10,944 nucleotides of DNA. Source: Sediminibacterium sp. (lineage in GTDB: Bacteria; Bacteroidota; Bacteroidia; Chitinophagales; Chitinophagaceae). The notes under the pieces are model-generated. The model was not told where the DNA came from. It did not search any database and worked only from the letters and a program-made list of their open reading frames with translations. Shown here in pieces: positions 1-6,265 of the stretch (position 1 is its first letter; each line of letters opens with the position of its first letter). Made by a program: the position numbers and the translations under genes. The DNA lies in NCBI GenBank assembly GCA_030158535.1, contig JAOASV010000156.1:1-10944 (forward strand), in the 5' to 3' direction.

Positions 1-54
<54 letters not shown>

Positions 55-62
55 ACAAAAAA

Positions 63-86
63 AGCCCTAAAAATGGGCTATTTTTT
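63..86. terminator. Bidirectional rho-independent terminator after tRNA-Ser
   Basis: AGCCC (63-67) pairs with GGGCT (75-79) around a 7-base A-rich loop, and six T follow at 81-86. On the plus strand this ends the tRNA transcript about ten bases after CCA. Read on the minus strand, the A-run at 57-63 becomes a seven-base T-tract, so the same hairpin could also stop transcripts arriving from the 156-aa minus-strand gene that ends at 217. The stem is only 5 bp, so strength is uncertain. Confidence 0.7.
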
Positions 87-216
87 ATGTTTTAAGGTCT
101 AAAAAACCTGTTTTTCAAGCATAATCATTAAAAACCAAAGGTAAAATAGCACTTTTTTAACACGAATTATTTTTGCTTAAGTATTTGACTATCAATAATT
201 TAGAAAATTAAATAAT

Positions 217-687
217 CTACTTTTTTTGAGAGTTTTTAAGCGCTCTTGTTATACTTAATTGATTGGCTTTCTCTTCTTGGTCTATTTTTTTTGACTTTTT
301 TTGATTGGATGGTGTTGAAATCATTCCTGAAATAACCTCTCTGGCTAGATCCGATGGAGACTTTGCATTTTTTGCCCTAATATGATCAATTATACTGTAA
401 ATTTTCTTTGAAGGAGGACTATCAATTGAATACTTTGTTGAGTATTCCGTTATAATGTTTGAAAGAATTTCTAAAATATGCTCTACATCATTCAAACCAA
501 AATCATATCCCACATGAACATTATTATTGTATGTATTGGTTTCTATGCATTTCTTTAGCTTCTTTAAATGCAATATAATATCTGGAAGGTCACTATTCGT
601 GAACTCTACACCATACTTGATTTTAGCTGTATGTTTAAATGAAGTTGTATAACTCATTTCGAAATCAGCTACTAATCTGTTAATCAT
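217..687 (-). CDS. Hypothetical protein, 156 aa
   Basis: I do not recognise this protein. It starts at an ATG (687) and ends at TAG; a second in-frame Met at residue 11 is an alternative start. There is no signal peptide or hydrophobic segment, so it should be cytoplasmic. Residues about 30-48 form a charged Leu/Lys-rich helix, residues about 65-85 another helix-like stretch (LNDVEHILEILSNIITEY), and the tail from about 100 onward is Lys/Ser/Asn-rich and probably basic and flexible (KNAKSPSD, NQKKSKK, ALKNSQKK). It is divergent from the Abi-like gene starting at 884 and points toward the tRNA terminator. Base composition resembles its neighbours. Its uninterrupted reading frame and place between a terminator and a divergent intergenic region support a real gene; no function can be assigned. 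Confidence 0.65.
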   Translation of the reverse strand: MINRLVADFEMSYTTSFKHTAKIKYGVEFTNSDLPDIILHLKKLKKCIETNTYNNNVHVGYDFGLNDVEHILEILSNIITEYSTKYSIDSPPSKKIYSIIDHIRAKNAKSPSDLAREVISGMISTPSNQKKSKKIDQEEKANQLSITRALKNSQKK

Positions 688-790
688 TAAAGAGTCTAGT
701 AATTTTTGTTTTAAAACTAAAGCTTTTTACAAAGTTGTCATTTTATTTCCATTTGCGGTTAGAAAGCACTTTTATTATTATCCGTAATTT

Positions 791-823
791 ATTAACAGTT
801 ACCCTAGTTGATTAACAGTACCC
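791..823. repeat. Two tandem direct repeats upstream of the Abi-like gene
   Basis: ATTAACAGTTACCC (791-804) and ATTAACAGTACCC (811-823) are near-identical copies that differ by one inserted T. Their starts are 20 bp apart, about two helical turns, so a bound protein would meet both copies on the same face of the helix. They lie in the 196-bp divergent gap between the 156-aa gene and the Abi-like gene, 61 bp before the latter's start codon. This placement suits an operator, but no protein is known to bind here, and chance in AT-rich DNA is possible. No clear TAnnTTTG promoter was found in this gap on the plus strand. Confidence 0.45.
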
Positions 824-883
824 CGATAAACAAACCATTTTTTATTAAATTGTGAGTAACTAATAAAAACAAACCGACAACGT

Positions 884-1687
884 GTGAAAATATCCAACAA
901 AGTTACTGAGCAATTGGGCAAGATTATAAGTGGAGACCACGGCTCTGCACCATATTTAAGTGGGCCCAGATTAGTTGATTTCTATAATAGCTGTGGTTAT
1001 GACGATTCTTATGGAGAGGGTTTTCCTTCAAGATGGATATATTCTACCCAAAAAATTGAGGAGAGCAATGGGACTGACAGACTTAAGATAATTCTTGAGG
1101 AATTCGTAGATCCAAGAAGATATGCTGGTAACGAAGATACTTTATTGGCTATTGTAGATAGCATTAACCAACTTATTAAGTATGACGGTTATGCTTTAAT
1201 TAAAAAAGGGTTTAGCTTTAAAGTGGCCTTATTAAAAGGAAGTTACATTGATCCAGAATCAGTCTTGAAAATTGGACATGAATTTGTTAGTGAACAAATT
1301 GAAAAATGCCAAGAAAAAATTGCTTTGGATGATTTTAGCGGAGCTATTACAAATGCAAGGACATTATGTGAGGCGGTTCTGATTCATGTTATTGAGTCAG
1401 TAGAAAATGTTGAAGTAAATAATGATGGGAAAATTACAAATCTCTGGTCAAGGGCAAAGAAAGCTCTAAAGCTTGACTTAGATAAAGCTGAATTACCAGA
1501 ATATGTTTTTCAAATTTTAACTGGCTTAGATTCTATTGTAAATGGACTAGCAGGTCTAAGTAACAACGCAGGTGATAGACATGCTAATAAGTTTAATACA
1601 AAGAAACATCATGCAAAAGTTGCCGTTAATTCCGCAATGACACTTTGTGATTTTGTAATAGATATAATGTCATTAAAATTTAAATAG
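884..1687 (+). CDS. Abortive-infection family protein (Abi_C / HEPN-like C-terminal domain)
   Basis: This 267-aa soluble protein has two parts. Residues 1-80 carry an N-terminal module recalled from a subset of Abi_C proteins, with SGPRLVDFYN (26-35) and YGEGFPSRW (43-51). Residues about 130-262 match the Abi_C domain: a helix with DDFSGAITNARTLCEAVL (149-166), then a linker, then IVNGLAGLSNNAGDRHA (218-234) and a terminal helix AKVAVNSAMTLCDFVID. Abi_C belongs to the HEPN-like helical families, many of which are RNases acting in phage defence by halting the host cell. The usual HEPN motif is R-x(4-6)-H; here the expected Arg position is Ser226, and the only nearby Arg is R232, directly before H233. 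The start is GTG (884); the frame is closed by a stop at 857, with no ATG between. It converges on the 69-aa gene, whose 3' end overlaps by 8 bp. The defence role is inferred from family membership. Confidence 0.8.
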   Translation: MKISNKVTEQLGKIISGDHGSAPYLSGPRLVDFYNSCGYDDSYGEGFPSRWIYSTQKIEESNGTDRLKIILEEFVDPRRYAGNEDTLLAIVDSINQLIKYDGYALIKKGFSFKVALLKGSYIDPESVLKIGHEFVSEQIEKCQEKIALDDFSGAITNARTLCEAVLIHVIESVENVEVNNDGKITNLWSRAKKALKLDLDKAELPEYVFQILTGLDSIVNGLAGLSNNAGDRHANKFNTKKHHAKVAVNSAMTLCDFVIDIMSLKFK

Positions 1688-1889
1688 AACCCTTCTGCGC
1701 TGCTTTTAATAACGATGAGAGATGCTGTTTCTTTGTACACAGCATTTTTCTCAATTGATTATTGACATGAAACCGCTGACTCAATAAAGAGTAAAATTTC
1801 GGTTCATCTTCAGGTGGTATTTTTGCTGCAACTAAAAATTCTCTTTTTGATATCTGAAAAAGAAGGTCATTTCTATCAATATTTTTCAT
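1680..1889 (-). CDS. Small hypothetical protein, 69 aa (third gene of the RHH operon)
   Basis: I do not recognise this protein. It begins with ATG at 1889 inside the end of the 65-aa gene, overlapping it by 14 bases, so the two are probably translationally coupled. It is soluble, has no signal peptide, and looks mostly helical, with a basic C-terminal half (QLRKMLCTKKQ, LLKAAQKG). Residues 14-23 (SKREFLVAAK) resemble SQHELYLAAK in the preceding gene product, hinting at a shared small motif or an old duplication. Its stop lies 8 bp inside the end of the convergent Abi-like gene. The overlap with the upstream gene is the main evidence that it is real. Possible roles such as a toxin, antitoxin or phage/element accessory protein cannot be separated from the sequence. 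Confidence 0.55.
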   Translation of the reverse strand: MKNIDRNDLLFQISKREFLVAAKIPPEDEPKFYSLLSQRFHVNNQLRKMLCTKKQHLSSLLKAAQKGSI

Positions 1890-2073
1890 TTAGCCACATT
1901 GCTACCTCTGTAGGAAAACCTGAAATTATGATCCTTTGATTTTTTTTAGGATCGACATTAATTCTTCCCATTTTTTTAGCCGCTAAGTATAGTTCATGTT
2001 GGCTTAAATTATGCTGTGACTCATTATAAAAGTCACCGAGATTTATTTCGATTGTATTTTCATCCATATTCAT
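1876..2073 (-). CDS. Small hypothetical protein, 65 aa (second gene of the RHH operon)
   Basis: I do not recognise this protein. ATG at 2073 lies 11 bases after the stop of the ribbon-helix-helix gene, and its TGA overlaps the start of the 69-aa gene. The acidic N-terminus (MDENTIEINLGDF) is followed by a helix-like SQHELYLAAKKMG and a C-terminal block with alternating hydrophobic residues (QRIIISGFPTEVAMWLNEKY) that looks like a strand-turn-helix. There is no signal peptide or membrane segment. A Met at residue 3 is an alternative start. Tight packing between two genes on the same strand supports expression as part of a three-gene operon headed by a DNA-binding protein. It is too short to exclude a wholly novel family or a fragment of a larger one. 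Confidence 0.55.
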   Translation of the reverse strand: MNMDENTIEINLGDFYNESQHNLSQHELYLAAKKMGRINVDPKKNQRIIISGFPTEVAMWLNEKY

Positions 2074-2084
2074 TGTATTTTGGG

Positions 2085-2273
2085 TTATTTTATTGCATAC
2101 TTTTCAAAAAGGTCATATAATGATTGTCGAATCAGATCAGATCGTGTTCTTCTGCTTTTAGCTTCCAATTCCTTTAAACGAGATAGTTCTTGGCTATCCA
2201 CCCTTACAACTACCGTAGTTGACTTTAGGTGCTTTTTGTATTTTTTGTTGAAATGTAACTGTAAATCGCTCAT
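2085..2273 (-). CDS. Ribbon-helix-helix (CopG/Arc-type) DNA-binding protein, 62 aa
   Basis: After a basic leader (HFNKKYKKHLK) the protein shows a ribbon-helix-helix fold: a strand TTVVVRVD (about 19-26), helix A from DSQELSRLKELEAKS (26-40), a turn SRRTRS (40-45), and helix B SDLIRQSLYDLFEKY (45-59). Such proteins dimerise and insert the paired strands into the major groove; they often autoregulate small operons, antitoxin genes or mobile-element genes. I chose the ATG at 2273. A further in-frame ATG at 2303 would add ten unusual residues and leave only 5 bp before the divergent coiled-coil gene. Starting at 2273 leaves a 35-bp gap that contains a promoter-like box and tandem repeats. It heads a three-gene operon with the 65- and 69-aa genes. 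Its targets are unknown; the divergent gap is the obvious candidate. Confidence 0.75.
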   Translation of the reverse strand: MSDLQLHFNKKYKKHLKSTTVVVRVDSQELSRLKELEAKSRRTRSDLIRQSLYDLFEKYAIK

Positions 2274-2274
2274 A

Positions 2275-2290
2275 GTATCTTTGTATCTAT
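2275..2290. promoter_or_regulatory. Candidate operator: two contiguous 8-bp repeats between divergent genes
   Basis: GTATCTTT (2275-2282) is followed directly by GTATCTAT (2283-2290), so seven of eight bases repeat with an 8-bp period. Contiguous 8-bp repeats are the arrangement bound by the ribbon-helix-helix repressor MetJ, and other RHH proteins also use short tandem sites. The repeats lie in the short gap between the RHH gene and the divergent coiled-coil gene, and overlap the promoter-like box at 2276-2283. Autoregulation of both directions by the RHH protein is an inference. Confidence 0.4.
2276..2283 (+). promoter_or_regulatory. Bacteroidota-type -7 box (TAnnTTTG) for the coiled-coil gene
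   Basis: TATCTTTG matches the Bacteroidota housekeeping -7 consensus TAnnTTTG exactly. Transcription from it would start near 2290 and give a leader of about 20 bases before the ATG at 2309. TTG triplets upstream at 2245-2247 and 2248-2250 could serve as the -33 element, but the 25-base or longer spacing is greater than usual, which weakens the call. Confidence 0.4.
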
Positions 2291-2308
2291 AATATAAATA
2301 CATCCAAT

Positions 2309-2833
2309 ATGAGAAAAACGCAGCAAATTGAGATTCTTAATTCTCGACGTCAACGGTTAGAAGAAAATGCCCAAAATATGAGAGAGGAATTTGAAAGATT
2401 AACCAGGCGCCTTGAGCGTTTAAAAGCTACAATTCAATCAGTTGAAAATGAAGCCTATGCAATTCAAACAATGATTGTTGATAATATAGATTTTAGTAAA
2501 ATAGAGGTCAAGCTAAGAGTATGTGAGGAATTTACCGAAGTTAGAATGAAAAGGTTATTAATGGAAATTCATGTTAATGGCATTAATGAACCAATTTTCA
2601 AGTTTCTAAGCCTGTATGAAAGCGAATTATTACAAGGGGTTAAAAGCACAGCTGATAAAATGGTTTTCGAGTCTAAAGTGAAACGATTTGCAGCTGATTA
2701 CCTTAAAATTCATCTTAAATTAAATGAACGAGGTGGCTATGTGTTAAGCCAATCCACCACCGTCGATGACTATTTAAATGACCTTACAGTTGATTCAAGA
2801 ATCAATCGACAAAGAATTATGATAAATCGCTAA
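2309..2833 (+). CDS. Coiled-coil hypothetical protein, 174 aa
   Basis: I do not recognise this protein. Residues about 3-58 form a long, strongly charged helix with heptad-like spacing (ILNSRRQRLEEN, REEFERLTRRLERLKATI), typical of a dimeric coiled coil. The rest looks like a mixed helical domain (EEFTEVRMKRLLMEIHV, FLSLYESELLQGV, KVKRFAADYLKIHLKLN) ending in a basic tail with NRQRIMINR. There is no signal peptide or membrane segment. The ATG at 2309 follows a candidate -7 box by about 25 bases and is divergent from the ribbon-helix-helix gene, so the two may share control. It is convergent with the metal operon, separated by 150 bp. Possible roles include a structural or DNA-associated accessory protein of a mobile element, but nothing in the sequence is decisive. 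Confidence 0.65.
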   Translation: MRKTQQIEILNSRRQRLEENAQNMREEFERLTRRLERLKATIQSVENEAYAIQTMIVDNIDFSKIEVKLRVCEEFTEVRMKRLLMEIHVNGINEPIFKFLSLYESELLQGVKSTADKMVFESKVKRFAADYLKIHLKLNERGGYVLSQSTTVDDYLNDLTVDSRINRQRIMINR

Positions 2834-2860
2834 TATCTTTAACTGGGAACAAAGCTTCAT

Positions 2861-2887
2861 GTATACCTATTGTCTTAACAAGTATAC
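2861..2887. repeat. Imperfect inverted repeat between convergent transcription units
   Basis: GTATAC (2861-2866) plus TTGT (2870-2873) pairs with ACAA (2878-2881) plus GTATAC (2882-2887) around a CTTA loop, giving 10 bp with a three-base bulge (CTA, 2867-2869). A second, weaker hairpin, TTTTAG/CTAAAA, lies at 2901-2915. Both fall in the 150-bp gap between the ends of the coiled-coil gene and the metal operon, where terminators are expected. Neither is followed by a T-tract on either strand, so intrinsic termination is not well supported. The rest of 2834-2983 shows nothing I can name. Confidence 0.4.
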
Positions 2888-2983
2888 CAATAAACCATGA
2901 TTTTAGTATCTAAAACAAAGATTACTAAATCAATTCGAAAAAGGATATTTTAAGCACATTTACGATATAACTTGTACCTTATT

Positions 2984-3739
2984 TTACCTAAACCACTTAG
3001 AGCTAATAAAAAAAAGTACAAATCCACTTAGCACTGTTGCTACACCTAAAATTGAGAATATTTTAAGCAACAAATTGCCAAAATTATCTCTACTCTCATA
3101 ATCCATGGTATGTGTCATCCACAATAAATCAAATAATCGCCATTTATCGTTACGGAATTTCTGTACAGTCCCAAGTTCACTGGCTACATAAACCGTTGTA
3201 TTTGCGGGATGCTCAAAACTTACCGCATAAGCAGGTAAAATTCCTTCTCTATACTCGTGGTGTTTGTTCGTTTCAGTTAGATATTCTACCAATTTAAGCT
3301 TTGGAGCACCGCTGAATCTTGAAATAGCAACAGCAATTGCTTCATCTTTCGTCAGAGGGCCTCTAATTGCCCCTGTTTCGGCATTTGCTAGATGATTCAT
3401 AGACTTTAAATCATGCTGATGCATACTATGAAATTGGAGCGCACTTATACAACGAATTTGGTAAAAAGGTTTACCAAGTATCTCAATCAATTGGATAGAA
3501 ACAACTGAATCAATCCTATGTGATTTTCTAATAGACCCTAATATATCAGATGGGCTTACCAGGGTGATATTTGATGATAATAATGGTGCATTTCTCTTCT
3601 GAAAATCTCCATGAACTTCGTCTATATTGCTCCAGCTGAAGTATAGACCTCCAGCTGTCCATAATAAAAACTGGACACCTAGAAATATTCCTAGCCATCG
3701 ATGTGTTTTTCTAATGTAGTAATGTTTGCTTCTAGCCAT
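2984..3739 (-). CDS. PepSY-domain inner-membrane protein, last gene of the metal operon
   Basis: This 251-aa protein belongs to the PepSY-associated membrane family. A basic N-terminus (RKTHRW) leads into a membrane helix at about 15-34 (LGIFLGVQFLLWTAGGLYFS). A periplasmic portion follows with PepSY-like stretches around 60-100 and 130-195 (TKDEAIAVAISRF, AYAVSFEHPANTTVYVA). A conserved-looking segment LFDLLWMTHTMDYESRDNFG (202-221) precedes a second membrane helix at about 225-246. The periplasmic part contains a Met/His-rich stretch with H104, M106, H107, H109, M114 and H116, which could bind a soft metal; this is inference. Starting three bases after the ATPase stop, it is surely cotranscribed. 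PepSY proteins accompany siderophore, haem and copper systems in Bacteroidota, but their reaction is not settled; some relatives are proposed membrane reductases. Confidence 0.8.
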   Translation of the reverse strand: MARSKHYYIRKTHRWLGIFLGVQFLLWTAGGLYFSWSNIDEVHGDFQKRNAPLLSSNITLVSPSDILGSIRKSHRIDSVVSIQLIEILGKPFYQIRCISALQFHSMHQHDLKSMNHLANAETGAIRGPLTKDEAIAVAISRFSGAPKLKLVEYLTETNKHHEYREGILPAYAVSFEHPANTTVYVASELGTVQKFRNDKWRLFDLLWMTHTMDYESRDNFGNLLLKIFSILGVATVLSGFVLFFISSKWFR

Positions 3740-3742
3740 ATA

Positions 3743-5785
3743 TCAACATTTTACTTTGAGAAGACTAGCATTAAATGCAACAACCACCGTGCTTACGGTC
3801 ATCAATACTGCTCCTGCTGCTGGGTTTAATAATATTCCTGATTTATACATAACACCAGCAGCCAATGGTAAAGCAATCAAGTTATAGCCAGTAGCCCATA
3901 TTAAGTTTTGAATCATCTTTCGGTAGGTAGCTTTACCGAATTGAATTAGTGCCACAATATCCTTAGGGTTACTGTTTACAAGCACAATCCCTGCGGTTTC
4001 AGCAGCAATATCAGACCCAGAACCAACTGCGATTCCTATATTCGCTTGTGCTAAAGCAGGAGCATCATTCACACCATCACCAGTCATGGCTACATATTCG
4101 CCTTGTTCTTGAAGCTCTTTTATTTTTTCAAGTTTTTGATGCGGTAGAACCTCTGCAAAATAACTATCAATACCTACTTTTTTGCTTACTGCTTCTGCTA
4201 CCTTTTTGTTATCACCAGTCAATAGAACCGATTTAATATTAATGGAATGTAATGTTTGAATAGCTTCTTTAGATTCAGGTCTGAGTGTATCAGCTAATGA
4301 GATCAAACCGGATAAGTTATTATCAATCAAAACAAATACCACCGTTTCAGCTTCATCACGAGTTAATTCTTCGGGAAATGAGATCTTTTCTTCTTTAAGA
4401 TATCCAGGACTAACAACTTTGATGTTTTGACCTTCAACAACTGCTTCTACACCTTTACCAGTAATAGCCTTAAAATTTTCTGTTGATGGTATTTGGATAG
4501 CAAGATCTTTTGCTTTTTGCAAAATACCAGTTGCAATTGGATGTTCAGAACTTTGTTCCAAAGCTGATGCTAATCTTATGATTTCCTTTTCGCTGAGCTT
4601 GTCCCTTACAGGAATGACCTTTGAAACTTCAAATTTACCAATGGTCAATGTTCCAGTCTTATCAAACACTATTGTGGTTACTCTTCTAGAATTTTCAAAA
4701 GCGGTTCTATTTTTTATCAGTAACCCTTTCTGAGCTGACAATGCAGTAGATTTGGCAACAACCAATGGTACAGCTAATCCTAAAGCATGAGGGCAACATA
4801 TTACAATTACTGTGACCATTCTTTCAATCGCGAATGCGAGTTCATTATTTTCAAAATACCAATAAAAAAAAGTAGCGGCACCTGAAATCAAGGCGATTAT
4901 AGTAAGCCATTTAGCAGCATTATCTGCTAATAATTGCGTTTTAGACTTAGACTTTTGAGCATCTTGAACAAGTTTTATAACCTGAGAAAGGTAAGAATCT
5001 TTCGCACCATGAGATACTTGTACTTTTAAAGAACCATTCCCGTTCAAAGATCCTGCAATAACTGTACTTCCTTTTTTCTTTTCCACTGGCTTTGATTCTC
5101 CGGTAAGCATAGACTCATTGAGATAGCTTTCCCCTTCTAAAACCAATCCGTCAGCAGCAACTTTTTCACCTGGTTTAACCAGTATAATATCATTTGACGT
5201 AAGATTTTGAGTAGGCACATCCATTATGTGATCACCATGAATAAAGTGAGCATCAGAAGGCATTAATTGAACCAATAATTCTAGTTCTTTAGAGGCTCCA
5301 GCAATTGATCTCATTTCAATCCAATGTCCAAGTAACATAATGAGTATAAGAGTCGAAAGTTCCCAAAAGAAATCCATGCCCTTCAAGCCTATAACAGTGG
5401 CTAAACTATATGTGTATGCTACTGTAATAGCAAACCCAATTAGTGTCATCATCCCAGGCTTCCAGTCTTTCATCTCAATAAACCAACCTTTCAAAAATGG
5501 CCATCCACCATAAAAGAAGACGACAGAAGACAGAATAGATAATAAAATGTTTGATCCCATAAATTCCCAATGTACATTCAACCAATGCTGAATCATTAGT
5601 GAAAGCAACATAATAGGTATCGTTATGATTAATACAATGTAAAAGCGTTTTTTAAAATCTTTAATCATTGCACCGTGATCATGACCTGCATGACCCATTG
5701 AAGAATGATGTTCATGGTGTTCAATTTGACCACCCTTGTCGTCTGAATGATTACGTGTAGTTTCTAAATGATGAGAATGATCCAT
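3743..5785 (-). CDS. copB: CopB-type copper/silver-exporting P1B ATPase
   Basis: This 680-aa integral membrane pump uses ATP to move copper (or silver) out of the cytoplasm. The N-terminus (1-38) is His-rich (HSHH, HHEHHSSMGHAGHDHG) instead of carrying a CxxC HMA domain, as expected for CopB. Visible motifs are TGES in the actuator domain (228-231), the membrane metal site C331-P332-H333 typical of the P1B-3 class, the phosphorylation site DKTGT with D375, the P1B nucleotide-binding SEHP (413-416), and the hinge TGDGVNDAP (568-576). Later helices contain Y634-N635 and MTVST at 662-666, near the usual MSxS. The length is complete for the family. It sits 6 bases after the haem-binding gene and 3 before the PepSY gene. 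Substrate choice between Cu(I), Cu(II) and Ag(I) cannot be read from the sequence, but the CPH motif and Cus-type neighbours make copper/silver the best call. Confidence 0.93.
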   Translation of the reverse strand: MDHSHHLETTRNHSDDKGGQIEHHEHHSSMGHAGHDHGAMIKDFKKRFYIVLIITIPIMLLSLMIQHWLNVHWEFMGSNILLSILSSVVFFYGGWPFLKGWFIEMKDWKPGMMTLIGFAITVAYTYSLATVIGLKGMDFFWELSTLILIMLLGHWIEMRSIAGASKELELLVQLMPSDAHFIHGDHIMDVPTQNLTSNDIILVKPGEKVAADGLVLEGESYLNESMLTGESKPVEKKKGSTVIAGSLNGNGSLKVQVSHGAKDSYLSQVIKLVQDAQKSKSKTQLLADNAAKWLTIIALISGAATFFYWYFENNELAFAIERMVTVIVICCPHALGLAVPLVVAKSTALSAQKGLLIKNRTAFENSRRVTTIVFDKTGTLTIGKFEVSKVIPVRDKLSEKEIIRLASALEQSSEHPIATGILQKAKDLAIQIPSTENFKAITGKGVEAVVEGQNIKVVSPGYLKEEKISFPEELTRDEAETVVFVLIDNNLSGLISLADTLRPESKEAIQTLHSINIKSVLLTGDNKKVAEAVSKKVGIDSYFAEVLPHQKLEKIKELQEQGEYVAMTGDGVNDAPALAQANIGIAVGSGSDIAAETAGIVLVNSNPKDIVALIQFGKATYRKMIQNLIWATGYNLIALPLAAGVMYKSGILLNPAAGAVLMTVSTVVVAFNASLLKVKC

Positions 5786-5791
5786 ATTGAT

Positions 5792-6256
5792 TTATTTTAA
5801 TGATTGAATATCGTTACTCATACTATTAGCCCACTTAATGATTACTTCTTTTTCCACTTGGGTTAACTTAGCTTCAGGATGTATAAGTGAATATGATGAA
5901 AGTGGCATAGCATTATCCTCAATCTGACTTGCTATTGCTTTAAACTTGTTTATTTGTCGTTTTGTAGAATAATAACCAAATTCATCAAAATTTAATTCCT
6001 TTTTTCCTTCAAAAATGTGCTGGTCTAAATACCAACCAACAGGTTGAACATTTGCGTACCAGGGATAATTAGTTTTATTGCTATGGCAATCATAGCAAGC
6101 TTTACTTAAAATTAGACTGACATTTTTCGGAACATAAAAAAGATGTTTTAATGTTTTTTCTCCGTTAACTTTCGAATTATTTCTAACAGGTCGAAAAAAT
6201 TGAATTAGTACAAAAAGTATTGCCAAAAGAATTAAAAATGGTCTAAAGTAGTTCAT
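5792..6256 (-). CDS. Membrane-anchored haem-binding protein (Haem_bd / cytochrome c-like)
   Basis: A 154-aa protein with one N-terminal membrane segment (about 5-20, FRPFLILLAILFVLIQFF) that acts as an uncleaved anchor, leaving the rest in the periplasm. CYDCH at 54-58 is a c-type haem attachment motif, preceded by a helix and followed by SNKTNYPWYANVQPVGWYL, the pattern of the Haem_bd family. M117 in DNAMPLSSY and the following LIHPEAKLTQVEKEVIIKW are the usual C-terminal part and may supply the distal haem ligand. It lies between the second adaptor (9-base gap) and the ATPase (6-base gap), so it belongs to the operon. Its job there is not established: electron transfer linked to the copper oxidation state, or sensing, are possibilities (inference). 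Haem attachment requires the cytochrome c maturation system, which is not in this window. Confidence 0.85.
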   Translation of the reverse strand: MNYFRPFLILLAILFVLIQFFRPVRNNSKVNGEKTLKHLFYVPKNVSLILSKACYDCHSNKTNYPWYANVQPVGWYLDQHIFEGKKELNFDEFGYYSTKRQINKFKAIASQIEDNAMPLSSYSLIHPEAKLTQVEKEVIIKWANSMSNDIQSLK

Positions 6257-6265
6257 TAGCGAATT

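Noticed and set aside
730..737. CAACTTTG on the minus strand as a -7 box for the 156-aa gene.
   Set aside because: It differs from TAnnTTTG at the first base and has no TTG at a suitable distance upstream.
828..875. AAACAAACC occurs twice (828-836 and 867-875) before the Abi-like gene.
   Set aside because: It is short and A-rich in AT-rich DNA; the 39-bp spacing has no clear meaning and chance is likely.
2080..2292. Open frame of 70 codons on the plus strand opposite the RHH gene.
   Set aside because: It is antisense to a recognisable ribbon-helix-helix protein, and its product shows no domain-like features.
2085..2303. RHH protein plus following small gene as a classical toxin-antitoxin pair.
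   Set aside because: The 65- and 69-aa products match no toxin I recognise (no ParE, RelE, HicA or PIN features), so the label would be a guess. Kept only as one possibility in the module finding.
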